The notes under the pieces were generated by a model. The model worked only from the letters and a program-made list of their open reading frames with translations, was not told the DNA's origin and ran no database searches. Made by a program: the position numbers and the translations under genes. From Rhodobacteraceae bacterium D3-12 (lineage in GTDB: Bacteria; Pseudomonadota; Alphaproteobacteria; Rhodobacterales; Rhodobacteraceae), in NCBI GenBank assembly GCA_025916135.1, contig CP104793.1:806001-870000 (forward strand): a stretch of 64,000 bases of DNA, read 5' to 3'. Shown here piece after piece: positions 35,617-45,046 of this stretch (positions within the stretch are counted from its first letter, which is position 1; every line of letters begins with the position of its first letter).

Positions 35617-35640
35617 ACCGTATTATGTGGGTTCAGTTTT
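35614..35640 (+). terminator. Probable intrinsic terminator of the GntP-type gene
   Basis: TGAACC, a ten-base loop, GGTTCA and then GTTTT. The left arm begins in the gene's own TGA stop codon. It is modest in strength but correctly placed between two convergent genes. Confidence 0.4.
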
Positions 35641-35651
35641 GCGACGCCTCG

Positions 35652-36523
35652 TCAATCTGGCAAAGCGGTGGATGTTGGCGGAATTGCAAGAACATCAATG
35701 GTCGAGACACGCAACACCTGCTCAGTAACACTGCCCAAGATCATTTTATTCACGACGCTGCGCCCCCGGGTCGACAGCACGATCAGGTCGGCTTTTTCCG
35801 ATTGTGCGGCTTTTAGAATTTCCCTCGGTGCTGATGTTGTTTCATGTCGCACAATTTTCCGGCATTCACCCAGTTCAGATGAGGCAACGAATTCCGCGAG
35901 GTCCCGCTCTGCTGTATGCTTCTCGCCATCAAGGTAAATCTGCTGATTTTCCTCGGTAATCGTTCCACTCAAACTCAAGCGAAGCGCAGGAGCATCAAAC
36001 ACGTAAAGAAGAGAGTTTTTTGCATGCTGGGTGATCCCGAGCGAGGGGAGGCGCCGAAGCGCGTCGCGGGGCCCTCAGAAAGATCGGTTGTCTGCAAAAC
36101 ACATTTGTAACGCCCCGCAGGCGTCGCGTTCACCATGAGGACGGGACAGGCCACCGATCGGATGGTCCGTTCTACGGTGGTGCCGATAAAGACATCACTG
36201 AGAACTTGTCGCCGATGTGGCCCCATGACCAGCAGGTCGGGTCCCAGTTCTTTTGCAGCCCTGACAATCCCGGCGAAAGGCGACGCCAGCATGACCCGAA
36301 TGTCGCAGCTTACGCCATCCACGTTCCGGATAGTTTCGGCTAACTGGCGAAGAAGCTTGGACGCTTGATCGTGCTCGGTATCGACGACTCGTTTTGGCTG
36401 ATCATCGTCAACAACATGGACGAGGTGAAGCTTGGCCTCAAACTGCCGTGCAAGCAATGTGGCGCGCCGAAGTGCCCTATCTGATCGTTCAGAGAAATCC
36501 GTGGCCACCATGATCATCTTCAT
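35652..36523 (-). pseudogene. Tandem UspA universal stress protein, frameshifted
   Basis: Two Usp domains. The first is in frame from the ATG at 36523 (MIMVATDFSERSDRALRRA, MGPHRRQVLSDVFIGTTVER). The second begins correctly (CVLQTTDLSEG) but then runs out of frame to a stop near 35975. Reading one base over continues as RDALRRLPSLGITQHA and on through STRGRSVVNKMILGSVTEQ to the stop at 35652. The break lies at the four-G run 36068-36071; one base fewer restores RDALRR and the full 290-residue protein. Thus either a real one-base insertion or a homopolymer sequencing error. Usp proteins bind ATP and act in stress survival. Confidence 0.85.
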
Positions 36524-36683
36524 CGAATTACGTCCTTCCCCGCCTTCTCGATCCATCGGGTTTTCGAACGTCAAACCGCTCGAAAAACTGTCTGGATTAT
36601 TTAACTCTCGCGATAATGCGTTATAGGAATACCAATACGGTGAAAAGGCATTCAGCATATTCCAAAAGCAATGTCAGACCCTT

Positions 36684-36842
36684 AAGAAAACGGCTGCCCT
36701 ATTTAAGGTCAGCGAGGTGACGGTTCGGCGCGGGATCAAGGACGGCAAGCCCTGTGCAATTGACATCGGCAATAGATGGCGGTCCCGCCCGGGTGATCTC
36801 GTTGCTTTGCTTAAAGGCCATGCGACACGACCCGCTACATAG
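36684..36842 (+). pseudogene. Remnant of an excisionase-type HTH protein
   Basis: The open stretch reads KTAALFKVSEVTVRRGIKDG, then DIGNRWRSRPGDLVALLKG before a TAG. This is the pattern of the HTH_17/excisionase domain (SEVTVRRWIKDG...IGNRWR...DLDALL). No start codon exists in this frame; an ATG at 36671 would fit (MSDP-) after a one-base shift. It is therefore probably a decayed small regulator, perhaps from a mobile element. Confidence 0.45.
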
Positions 36843-36909
36843 TTGAACGGGGTTACGGAAAACCCCGCGCAGAAGATAAGGCCGCATTCAAGAAGGAGCA
36901 GGAGAATTG

Positions 36910-38631
36910 ATGGAAGTGATTGTTCAGTCGCCGTTTACGGAGATCGCCGCACTTTTGGTGATGGCGGCGGTAATCGGGTTCATTGGGATCATTCTGCGCC
37001 AACCGCTGATCGTCAGCTTCATCGTCGTCGGTCTGATCGCAGGGCCTTCGGCGCTGGATGTTGTGCGCTCGGATGAACAAATCAGCCTTCTGTCCGAGCT
37101 TGGCATCGCCGTGTTGCTCTTTCTTGTGGGCATCAAGCTCGATGTAAAACTCATCCGCTCACTTGGAGCCGTGTCGCTTCTGACGGGTCTCGGCCAGGTC
37201 GCCTTTACCTCGATCTTCGGATTCCTGATCGGTTTGGCTTTGGGGCTGAGCGCGATCACAAGCCTCTATGTTGCCGTCGCGCTTACGTTTTCGTCAACGA
37301 TCATCATCGTGAAACTTCTGTCGGACAAGCGCGAGATCGACAGCCTGCACGGGCAGATCGCCCTTGGTTTCCTGATCGTGCAGGATCTTGTCGTGGTTCT
37401 GGCCATGATCGTGTTGTCTGCAGTCGGAATTGGTGCGGCAGGCGATGGCCACGGCGGCGGGTCTGTGACGATGGTGTTGGGGGCCGGCGTCGCTATGGTC
37501 GCACTCGTTATCTTGTTCGTGCGCTATATCGCCGATCCACTGACAGAGCGTCTGGCCCATGTGCCCGAACTTCTGGTGATCTTTGCCATTGCAATGGCGG
37601 CAATGTTCGCGGCGACTGGCGATATCGTGGGGCTGGGCATGGAGGTCGGCGGGCTTCTGGCGGGCGTGGCTCTTGCGTCGACGCCGTATCGTGAAACCAT
37701 CGCGGCCCGCCTTGCATCGTTGCGCGATTTCCTGCTGCTTTTCTTTTTCATCGCCCTTGGCTCGACACTTGATCTGTCGCTTCTGGGCACGCATGTCACT
37801 GGCGCGATCATCTTTTCGCTCTTCGTTCTGATCGGGAACCCGCTGATCGTACTCGTGATCATGGGGGCTTTGGGCTATCGCAACCGGACAGGTTTTCTTG
37901 CCGGCCTGACGGTTGCACAGATCAGCGAGTTTTCCTTAATCTTCGTGGCTATGGGGGTGTCGCTGGGACATGTTCAAGAGGATGTCCTTGGCCTTGTCAC
38001 CATGGTTGGTCTCGTAACCATCGCGGCCTCGACTTACATGATCACCTATTCGCACCAGCTTTATGCCGTATTCGAGCGGTTCTTGGGTGTGTTCGAGCGC
38101 AAGGGCACCCCGCGCGAACCCTCCGAGGCAGGCGCACATCGCAATGAGGGTCACAAGGTTATCATTTTCGGGCTGGGGCGTTTCGGCACCGCAATCGGTA
38201 TCAGGCTTCAAAAACGCGGCATCAAGGCGCTTGGCGTTGATTTCAACCCTTTGGCGATCAGGCGCTGGCGCGAACTTGGGCTTGAGACCGAATTCGGAGA
38301 TGCGACCGATCCCGAATTCGTGGCCGAACTGCCCCTGCCGCACGCGGAATGGATTGTGGCGACTGTCCCGATTCATCCTACAGGTCTCAGCCACGAAGAC
38401 ACGCGTACAACGTTGATCCAGTTGACCCGGACGTCTGGCTTCTGTGGCCGGATCGCGGTTGCCTCGCATCAACCGCGCGACACCGAGGAACTGCTCGCCT
38501 CGGGTGCCGATCTTGTGTTGGAGCCTTTTCAGGATGCCGCCGATCGAGCCGTCGAGCTGCTCTGCGGTGCCCAAGAAGAAGAGCGAACTGAAATCCCTTC
38601 AATTACGTCAGAGGAACAGCAGACATCATAA
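36910..38631 (+). CDS. CPA2 cation:proton antiporter with RCK/TrkA-N domain (Kef-like)
   Basis: 573 residues. The ATG at 36910 is preferred over an in-frame TTG one codon earlier (AGGAG five bases from the TTG). About 12-13 membrane helices (1-390) carry the CPA2 landmarks ITSLYVAVALTFSSTIIIVK, LIVQDLVVV and GLGMEVGGLLAGVALAS. The C-terminal TrkA-N domain has a Rossmann motif VIIFGLGRFGTAIG (about 417-430), DFNPLAIRRW and GDATDPEF, and so probably senses NAD(H) or nucleotides. These proteins exchange K+ or Na+ for H+ in the inner membrane. A CPA1 antiporter follows 0.9 kb downstream. Confidence 0.88.
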   Translation: MEVIVQSPFTEIAALLVMAAVIGFIGIILRQPLIVSFIVVGLIAGPSALDVVRSDEQISLLSELGIAVLLFLVGIKLDVKLIRSLGAVSLLTGLGQVAFTSIFGFLIGLALGLSAITSLYVAVALTFSSTIIIVKLLSDKREIDSLHGQIALGFLIVQDLVVVLAMIVLSAVGIGAAGDGHGGGSVTMVLGAGVAMVALVILFVRYIADPLTERLAHVPELLVIFAIAMAAMFAATGDIVGLGMEVGGLLAGVALASTPYRETIAARLASLRDFLLLFFFIALGSTLDLSLLGTHVTGAIIFSLFVLIGNPLIVLVIMGALGYRNRTGFLAGLTVAQISEFSLIFVAMGVSLGHVQEDVLGLVTMVGLVTIAASTYMITYSHQLYAVFERFLGVFERKGTPREPSEAGAHRNEGHKVIIFGLGRFGTAIGIRLQKRGIKALGVDFNPLAIRRWRELGLETEFGDATDPEFVAELPLPHAEWIVATVPIHPTGLSHEDTRTTLIQLTRTSGFCGRIAVASHQPRDTEELLASGADLVLEPFQDAADRAVELLCGAQEEERTEIPSITSEEQQTS

Positions 38632-39495
38632 AAAATGGTTCGGATTTTTATTCGGTGGCCCGTTCATTTGTGAAATTGCGGCCCCACCCATTTGGTAAAA
38701 TACGTTGAATGCGAGCCCCGGAAACTCAGTGTATGATCCGAGGCAACGCTGAACCGCAAGCGTGACGAGCATCCAAGCGAACGTGTCAAAAAGGCGGTAA
38801 TTGACCCGCTGAAGGTGAGGCATTTCAAGCGGGCCCTACGGTCGAGTATGGACTCGAAGTTGCGCTCCTGAGGTGCAGCTAATGTTGTTATGTACGGACC
38901 TTCGGGGCACTTCTTTTAAAGTGTTTGGTTTGGGATGGAGGGATCATGCAATTTGTTTTCCTATTTAGGAATTCATGCTTTGGCGCATAGAATTGAACAC
39001 TCGCTACAAGCCTGCCGCAGTGAAATTGTCAAAATAGCCGGCCTGACCGCGCAAGACCCTGCCTGCCCGCAGTTGCATAATGACCTCGCTCTCAGCCATC
39101 GCTGATCCTCCAATTTGCGGGACGAATTTATCTCAGTTGGTTGACCACTTTCAGTGGGCCACTCCAATTGCTGTAATTCGTAACGCTTGAAGAAATGGCG
39201 GCTTGCACAGTTCAAGTTCGACACTCCGTTTCTGTGCGCTGCAATCTCGATAAGGCGTACGATTATCGGGAACCAGACATAGGCTGATGCGTCGAGTTAT
39301 AGGAATGTCGCGGTTTGTGAACCGTATCATGGGCCATTATCGCGGCTCTTCGTAGCCCTGTTAAACGTTGATTTTACGGAAATTAACTATTTTCCGACCA
39401 GTGTGACTCATGAACTTCGTTCATTGAACGAGCATTTCAGTGGTTCTTGCCTAACCCTGATTTTCTCCTGATTGAATCTCTGCTATTTCGCACCC
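38632..39495. other. 864-base intergenic region, largely featureless
   Basis: Between two antiporter genes. It has one short minus-strand frame with a good ribosome site (39004-39099). Otherwise the frames are broken and unlike their coding neighbours. The stretch 39120-39230 on the minus strand could be relic coding sequence, but I do not recognise it. The last 100 bases should carry the promoter of the CPA1 antiporter. Confidence 0.35.
39004..39099 (-). CDS. Possible 31-residue small protein
   Basis: The ATG at 39099 is preceded by a perfect GGAGG eight bases upstream. It encodes 31 residues, MAESEVIMQLRAGRVLRGQA then GYFDNFTAAGL, before a TAG. The strong ribosome site is the main evidence. 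It may be a real small protein or the head of a truncated gene; its codon bias is unremarkable and no family is recognised. Confidence 0.25.
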   Translation of the reverse strand: MAESEVIMQLRAGRVLRGQAGYFDNFTAAGL

Positions 39496-42018
39496 ATGAA
39501 CATCATACTGATTACAGCTGTTATCTCATCGCTCTTTCTGGTTATCGCCGCGGCCGAGCCGCTGGCGGCACGGCTGCGGCTGCCCTACAGCGTAATCCTC
39601 GCACTTGTTGGTATCCTTATTGGCGCAGGCGCGATCTTTTTTCTGCGCACTGACCTGACGGACGCATTGAACCCGGTCGCAGAGGCGATTCTCGGCTTGC
39701 CGATCCGCTCAAACGTCTTCCTGTATGTGTTCCTGCCAACGCTGTTGTTTCAGGCAACGCTGGGCATGAATTTGCGGCGTATGCTGGACGACTGGGTGCC
39801 GATTTTGGTGCTGGCAGTTGTGGCTGTCGTCGTTGCCACGTTGGGTGTTGGCTACTCGCTGGCTTGGGCCAGCACCTTGCCGCTTGCGGCGTGCCTGTTG
39901 ATCGGCGCCATCGTTTCAACCACAGACCCTTCGGCCGTTGTGTCTATTTTCCGCTCGATTTCCGCGCCGCGGCGGCTCGCGCGTATCATCGAAGGAGAGA
40001 GCCTGCTGAACGATGCCGCAGCGATCGCGCTGTTTGGTTTGTTCATGGGGTTTGTGATGCTTGGCATGCCGGATCCAACGCTGACGGATGCCTTGGGGCA
40101 GTTCCCGTTGCTGATCGGGGGCGGTGCAATCGCCGGTTGGTTTACCGCACGCCTTTCTATCTGGGCGATGTCGACTTTTGTTCATTATGAACGCGCGCAG
40201 ATTTCCGTTTCGGTCGCGCTGCCGTATCTTGTCTATATCGGTTCGGAACAGTTAATCGGCGCATCGGGCGTGATTGCAGTTGTGACCGCGGGTCTCACCA
40301 TGAACCTGACGGGCCCCCGGCGTTTGTCGCCCCAGACATGGACAAACCTGAACGAGGTCTGGGCCCTGTTGGCACATTGGGCCGGTGCCTTGATTTTTAT
40401 TCTGGCTGCGTTGCTCATCCCTCGACTGTTGGAAGAAGTGAGAACCGAAGATTTTGTGCTGGTCGGTGTCGTGATTTGCGCGGCTGTCGTTGCACGGATG
40501 GTGATTTTGTTCGGATTACTTCCCCTGCTGACGGTGCTCCGCCTGTCACCAGAAGTTGAACGCCCCTACCGTGTGGCGATCCTTTGGGGCGGACTGCGCG
40601 GGGCAGTCACGCTGGCGCTGGCATTGGCCGTCACTGAAAGCATCCGCGTCCCGATTGAGGTAAAGCGCGTCGTGGGGATCCTCGCGACGGGCTTCACGCT
40701 TTTCACTCTTGTCGTGCAGGGGACAACCCTAAGAACCGTAATCAGGTGGCTTGGATTGGACCGCCTTTCGCCGATAGACGAAGCCTTGTCACGCCAAGTG
40801 GTCGCCGTCGCCCTGCAAACCGTGCGGGAAGACGTCGAAAGGACAACCGAAAACTACGAATTGACGCGGGAGATTGTCCGTTCCGAGGCCAAAAACTTCG
40901 GTGAACGTCTTGATCAAACGGTTCAAGCCGCCGAGGACGGTGCCGAAATTCTTGATCGGGACCGGATCACTTTGGGCCTGATCGCTTTGGCTGGGCACGA
41001 GCGCGACACCATCCTCGTTCGAATGCGCGAACGCACAATCTCGCAGCGGATGGCCGAACAAGTCCTGTCAGATGCCGACCGACTGATTGAAGGGGCACGA
41101 TCTGACGGGCGAAACGGCTACCAACGGGCTGCCCGGCGCAGCGTGTCCTACGGTCGGGGCTTCAAAATTGGAGTCGCGCTACAGCGTCGGCTGCGCTGGT
41201 CGGGGCCATTGGCCCGAATGACCGCCGACCGCTTTGAGATTTTGTTGTCTCAACGGCTAATCCTGCGAGACCTTGATGCGTTCATCGACAGCCGCATCCG
41301 CCGCATCCACGGGCGACGGGTGGCCGATTTGCTGCACGAATTGCTGGCGCGGCGGGTCGAAGCCATGGAGACCGCATTAGAGGGCCTCCGCCTGCAATAT
41401 CCCGGATACGCGGAAAAACTCGAACGCCGTTTCATCCGGCGGACCGCGCTGCGACTTGAGGAGCGTGAATACACCATTATGCGCGAGGACGGGTTGATCG
41501 GCGCAGAAGTATATACATCCCTTATGCAAAGATTGAATGTTCAACGCGCCGCATCCGAGCAACGCCCGACGCTCGACATTGCTATTCAACGGCTGGAACT
41601 TGTAAAACGTTTCCCGTTGTTTGTCGGGATTGAGGACGCGGCTCTCAAAAAGTTGGGACGTGCGCTCAAGACAGTTTACGTGAACTCCGGCGAAGTCATA
41701 ATTGCCAAAGACGGTCCCGCTGACAGCGTTTATTTTATCGCATCGGGCGCAGTCGAGTTGGAAAGTGCGGGGCAAACGTGGCGCCGTGGTGGTGGCGAGA
41801 TGTTCGGCCAAATGGCGATCCTGACGAAGAAAGCGGTTCGTGCACAGGTGCGCGCGATTGCTCCGTCAACACTTCTGGTCCTCGACGCCGAACGTTTCCG
41901 TCGCCTGCTTGCCCGTAGCCCGGCCATACAGCAAGCCATTCGCACCAGCGCGAAAGAGCGCGGCATAGATCCAGACGTCCTCATGTCTGTTGAGAAAACC
42001 TCGCCTCAAGGGCTGTGA
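39496..42018 (+). CDS. CPA1 Na+/H+ antiporter with C-terminal cyclic-nucleotide-binding-like domain
   Basis: 840 residues from the ATG at 39496; a TTG 24 bases upstream is possible and neither has a clear ribosome site. Residues about 1-415 are an NhaP/CPA1 membrane domain (IVSTTDPSAVVSIF with the exchange Asp, EGESLLNDAAAIALFGL, GGLRGAVTLALALAV). About 430-690 is a long helical region. About 700-800 is a cNMP-binding-like jelly roll (FPLFVGIEDAALKKL, GPADSVYFIASGAVEL, EMFGQMAILTKKAVRAQVRA). The phosphate-cassette Glu of FGE is Gln here, so nucleotide binding is uncertain. The layout recalls sperm-type NHEs, in which ion exchange is gated by cAMP. Confidence 0.87.
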   Translation: MNIILITAVISSLFLVIAAAEPLAARLRLPYSVILALVGILIGAGAIFFLRTDLTDALNPVAEAILGLPIRSNVFLYVFLPTLLFQATLGMNLRRMLDDWVPILVLAVVAVVVATLGVGYSLAWASTLPLAACLLIGAIVSTTDPSAVVSIFRSISAPRRLARIIEGESLLNDAAAIALFGLFMGFVMLGMPDPTLTDALGQFPLLIGGGAIAGWFTARLSIWAMSTFVHYERAQISVSVALPYLVYIGSEQLIGASGVIAVVTAGLTMNLTGPRRLSPQTWTNLNEVWALLAHWAGALIFILAALLIPRLLEEVRTEDFVLVGVVICAAVVARMVILFGLLPLLTVLRLSPEVERPYRVAILWGGLRGAVTLALALAVTESIRVPIEVKRVVGILATGFTLFTLVVQGTTLRTVIRWLGLDRLSPIDEALSRQVVAVALQTVREDVERTTENYELTREIVRSEAKNFGERLDQTVQAAEDGAEILDRDRITLGLIALAGHERDTILVRMRERTISQRMAEQVLSDADRLIEGARSDGRNGYQRAARRSVSYGRGFKIGVALQRRLRWSGPLARMTADRFEILLSQRLILRDLDAFIDSRIRRIHGRRVADLLHELLARRVEAMETALEGLRLQYPGYAEKLERRFIRRTALRLEEREYTIMREDGLIGAEVYTSLMQRLNVQRAASEQRPTLDIAIQRLELVKRFPLFVGIEDAALKKLGRALKTVYVNSGEVIIAKDGPADSVYFIASGAVELESAGQTWRRGGGEMFGQMAILTKKAVRAQVRAIAPSTLLVLDAERFRRLLARSPAIQQAIRTSAKERGIDPDVLMSVEKTSPQGL

Positions 42019-42439
42019 GCAACAGTCGGCATTGCCGCTTTGGCACCCTAGCTTGCTGCAAACCGGCGCAGTACTGAAGTGGTCCTGCTTTATAGAACAG
42101 GTTTGCGGCTCTGCTATGATGTGATCTGGTTGGTTTCATGCGGACTTCTGCGTCTGTTCATTTGTGAAGAAAGCGTCGCTGGGTGATCGTTTGTCGAGAG
42201 CGAAGTGGGGCCGCTCGATGTTGTAGAAGCTGATCCAATCTTTAATCACGCGTTTGGCTTGGAGCCCGTCCTGCAATTCTTGAAAGTATACGGCCTCCTG
42301 CTTGAGGGGCCGCCACAGCCGTTCGATGAAGATATTGTTCATTGCGCGGCAAGACATCAAAGATGCATGAGAGGGGAGATAACGGCCACGCTCATCTTTT
42401 ACCATTCGTGCATTGCGTAGCAATGTCACGAGAGGCATC
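42019..42439. other. Junction region with IS3 remnant
   Basis: 421 bases after the antiporter. It contains only the transposase tail at 42136-42354, with non-coding sequence on both sides. The downstream boundary with the Kdo-transferase remnant lies about 42360-42440. Confidence 0.45.
42136..42354 (-). pseudogene. IS3-family transposase, C-terminal remnant
   Basis: The minus strand encodes SCRAMNNIFIERLWRPLKQE, VYFQELQDGLQAKRVIKDW, then FYNIERPHFALDKRSPSDAF before a TGA. This is the end of the IS3-type integrase core: the catalytic Glu of the DDE triad in NIFIERLW.LK.E and the YN.RPH motif. The preceding frame is antisense to the neighbouring relic and not transposase, so only the last 72 codons are left. 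Confidence 0.8.
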
Positions 42440-43119
42440 GAAATTTTGACTTCAGTCGCAACCGAAATGGTGATCGCGGCCGACCGTTTCGCCTCGGTCG
42501 GCGTTCCCAATATCCAGCTTACCGGCGAGCTGCGATTTGACCAGGCCATCGCGCCAGAATTGATTGCCGCCGCCCACGCTGCGAACGCCGCGCTCACGAG
42601 GGACCGCATTGTCGTGGCCTTGGCTTCGGTGGTGGAAAATGAGGAAGACCTCTTTATCGACACGATCCGCACCGTTTTGTCTCGGTCGGAAAAGAAACCC
42701 TTTTTCGTTTTCGTTCCGCGCGCGCCAGAACGGTTCGATGCTGTTGCCCGGAAGCTCGACGAAGCCGGGCTATGCTACGTCCGCCGCACCGATTGTTTCA
42801 GCGATCCCTCGCGTTTGGCCCCGATATTCAGGGGGCAGATATTTTGCTCGGCGACTCATTGGGCGAAATGTATTTTTATTTGGAGCTCTGCGACGTCACA
42901 GTGGTCGGCGGCGGCTACACGCCGCGCGGTTCGCACAATATCATCGAACCCATTGCCCTCGGCAAATCCGTTATCGTCGGACCCCATATTTGGACTATCG
43001 AATATTCTGTCGTCGAGGCGCTGGACGCAGGCGTCGCATTGCAGGTCGAACCAGACATGCTGACTACGGCGCTGCTGGACGTGAAAATTTCAGACCGGAA
43101 CGCGATCAACACCTTTTAG
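42440..43119 (+). pseudogene. waaA: Kdo transferase (WaaA/KdtA) remnant, headless and frameshifted
   Basis: The sequence holds the C-terminal half of a lipid A Kdo transferase: GVPNIQLTGELRFD, ALASVVENEEDLFI, PRAPERFDAVARKLDEAGL, then after a one-base shift DILLGDSLGEMYFYLELCDV and SHNIIEPIALGKSVIVGP. Full-length KdtA is about 430 residues; the N-terminal 190 or so are missing where the IS3 remnant abuts. The shift lies at the four-C run 42819-42822, where a fifth C would restore RLAPDIQGADILLGD. The essential genomic waaA must be elsewhere. This copy is dead. Confidence 0.75.
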
Positions 43120-43157
43120 GATGCACATACAGGCGCCACGCCAAGACCCTCAACGAG

Positions 43158-43598
43158 CTGGAAAGGTGGATAAAAATTGGCTCGCGAAGCCATCCGAATG
43201 ATCCGGAAAAATTTGGGCTGGCGGGTGAGGGTTGGGGTAGGTGTAATCGATCAGTTGCAATTGTGCTGGTTCATCAGTCCTTCGAAGGGCCGGAAATCCA
43301 ATTCGCGTTCGATATTCAGGCTGCGCCCATCGGACCGAAAATAGGGAAGCATGCATCCATAGAAATCAGCGTCGCCGCTCTCGGGCACGCTATCTGGATA
43401 AAGCCAAGCTATTCCCTGAAGATGGAAGGGTCTACGGCGGTGACTCCGAAACGGTTCATTTTCGGATTTCCTCGAAGCGAGCGAGCCCTTTTAATCAATA
43501 GCAAGCATTTGATTATGAGAGACGAAATTACCTACTTGGATGACTGCGAGCTTTGGCTGCAGGACATCATCGTAAATCATTGTGAGGAGGCCCGTTAG
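43158..43598 (+). pseudogene. Open stretch of unknown identity, no start codon
   Basis: An open frame of about 146 codons reads SHPNDPEKFGLAGEGWG, VHQSFEGPEIQFAFDIQAAP, FPRSERALLINSKHLIMRDE and ends CEEAR. It lacks a plausible start near its left end and follows directly on the Kdo-transferase relic in a different frame. Composition is coding-like. It is probably the tail of a truncated gene; I recognise no family. Confidence 0.25.
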
Positions 43599-43734
43599 AC
43601 TTGTTTCGCCGGAAAGGCATTCGCCTTTTGGGGCAGGTTCCATGTCGTCGCTGGGCTAGCACTATTTGCGCAAATTATGTAGACGTATGTCATCGTGGTT
43701 CTTTAGAGGGAGACTTCTCGCTTGCACGATAATT

Positions 43735-43751
43735 AATAAATCATATTTATT
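43735..43751. promoter_or_regulatory. AT-rich inverted repeat, candidate operator of the ROK regulator
   Basis: AATAAAT-CAT-ATTTATT is a perfect 7+7 inverted repeat in the AT-rich leader 73 bases before the ROK gene's ATG. ROK repressors such as NagC and XylR bind AT-rich palindromes. A TTGACA at 43758-43763 lies just downstream, but I find no well-spaced -10 for it. Autoregulation of the sugar-kinase/Entner-Doudoroff operon is a reasonable guess. Confidence 0.4.
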
Positions 43752-43823
43752 TATCTATTGACATGGGCGCTCGTATCTAAGACTTTGCGGTCAAGTTGTC
43801 TCGCTGTTTCGCAAAGGACCGTC

Positions 43824-45043
43824 ATGTCGCTCGATGCCCGCCCAGATTTTGATCGCGAAGGCGCTGACAGCGCGGTGCGCGGGTCGAACCAAAGCGGGAT
43901 GCGCGCATATAATGAACGCCTTGTGCTGTCGATTATCCGCCAAACGGGCCCGATGCCCAAAGCCGCGATTGCGCGAATGACTGGTCTGTCGGCACAGACG
44001 GTTTCCGTCATCATGCGCGCATTGGAACAGGATGGGTTGCTGACCAAGGGAGACCCCGTTCGGGGAAAAGTTGGCCAGCCGTCGGTGCCAATCGGTCTTG
44101 CGCCGGATGGGGCTTTTTTCCTTGGGCTCAAGGTCGGGCGAGGTGGCTCGGAGCTGCTGCTTACAGACTTTCTCGGGAAAACCAAAATTAATCGCCGTAA
44201 GCTTCATCACTTACCAACGCCAGATGGGGTTGTCGCATTTGCCGATGAAACCATTCGCGAATTTCTGGCGCTGCTTCCGCAAGAGCATCGGGCGCGTGTT
44301 GCTGGTCTGGGCATTGCGCTTCCTTTCCGTCTTTGGGATTGGAGCGACGTCTCAGATGAAGATAGCGCAAAACTCGCAGATTGGCGCGGGCGCGACATCG
44401 CTGCCGAAATCGGCAAATCGTGGGATTTCCCAGTCTATCTGTGTAATGATGCCTCGGCGGCCTGCGGAGCAGAGTTGGTCTTTGGAGGGGAGACGCAGCC
44501 TCGTGATTTCCTGTATTTCTATATCGGGTATTTCGTTGGGGGCGGCCTCGTGATGGATAACGCGCTTTACACAGGCAAAAGCGGCAATGCGGCGGCGCTT
44601 GGCTCGATGCAGATCACTGCAAATGGTGGAGGGCGGTGCCAGCTTGTTGACGTGGTGTCGCTGGTGAAATTGGAAAAAATGCTTCTTAGCGCGGGGGAGG
44701 ACAGTAATTCGGTTTGGGAGCGGTCGGGCGACTGGCGAGTGTCACAAACCGTTTTGAATGCATGGCTGGATCAGGCAGCGGATGGTTTGGCGCAGGCGAT
44801 TGTAGCGGCCACTTGCCTAATAGATTTCGAAACCGTTCTGATCGACGGCTCTTTGCCGGGTGAGGTGCGTGCTGAACTGGCCAATCGCGCCGGGCTGGCA
44901 CTCGAAAAGCGCACCGTTCCGGAATCGAGTTTCCAAAAATCGGGCAAGGCACGATTGGTTACGATGCCAAGGCACTTGGCGCCGCCAGCTTGCCGCTTTC
45001 GGACCGGTTCCTTGTCGACCGTGACGCATTTCTGAAAGTCTGA
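43824..45043 (+). pseudogene. ROK-family transcriptional regulator, frameshifted at its 3' end
   Basis: The ATG at 43824 has AAAGGA upstream. N-terminal HTH (NERLVLSIIRQTGPMPKAAI, SAQTVSVIMRALEQDGLL), then a ROK sugar-binding domain (VGLGIALPFRLWDW, VYLCNDASAACGAELVFGG, DFLYFYIGYFVGGGLVMD). The CxCGxxGCxE zinc motif of classical ROK proteins is absent; GGGRCQLVDV stands there. After FQK the frame breaks at the five-A run 44935-44939. With a sixth A it reads IGQGTIGYDAKALGAASLPL to FLKV and stops at 45041-45043, four bases before the kinase gene. As written, the last 28 residues are scrambled (stop 45035). Likely regulator of the genes downstream. Confidence 0.85.
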
Positions 45044-45046
45044 CAG

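Noticed and set aside
42564-43157. Left part of a 344-codon plus-strand frame over the Kdo-transferase relic
   Set aside because: This frame is out of phase with the recognisable Kdo-transferase sequence and Arg-rich. Only its right part after 43158 might be real.
43758-43823. TTG start giving 22 extra residues on the ROK regulator
   Set aside because: No ribosome site, and the added residues do not fit the family. The ATG at 43824 has AAAGGA correctly spaced.
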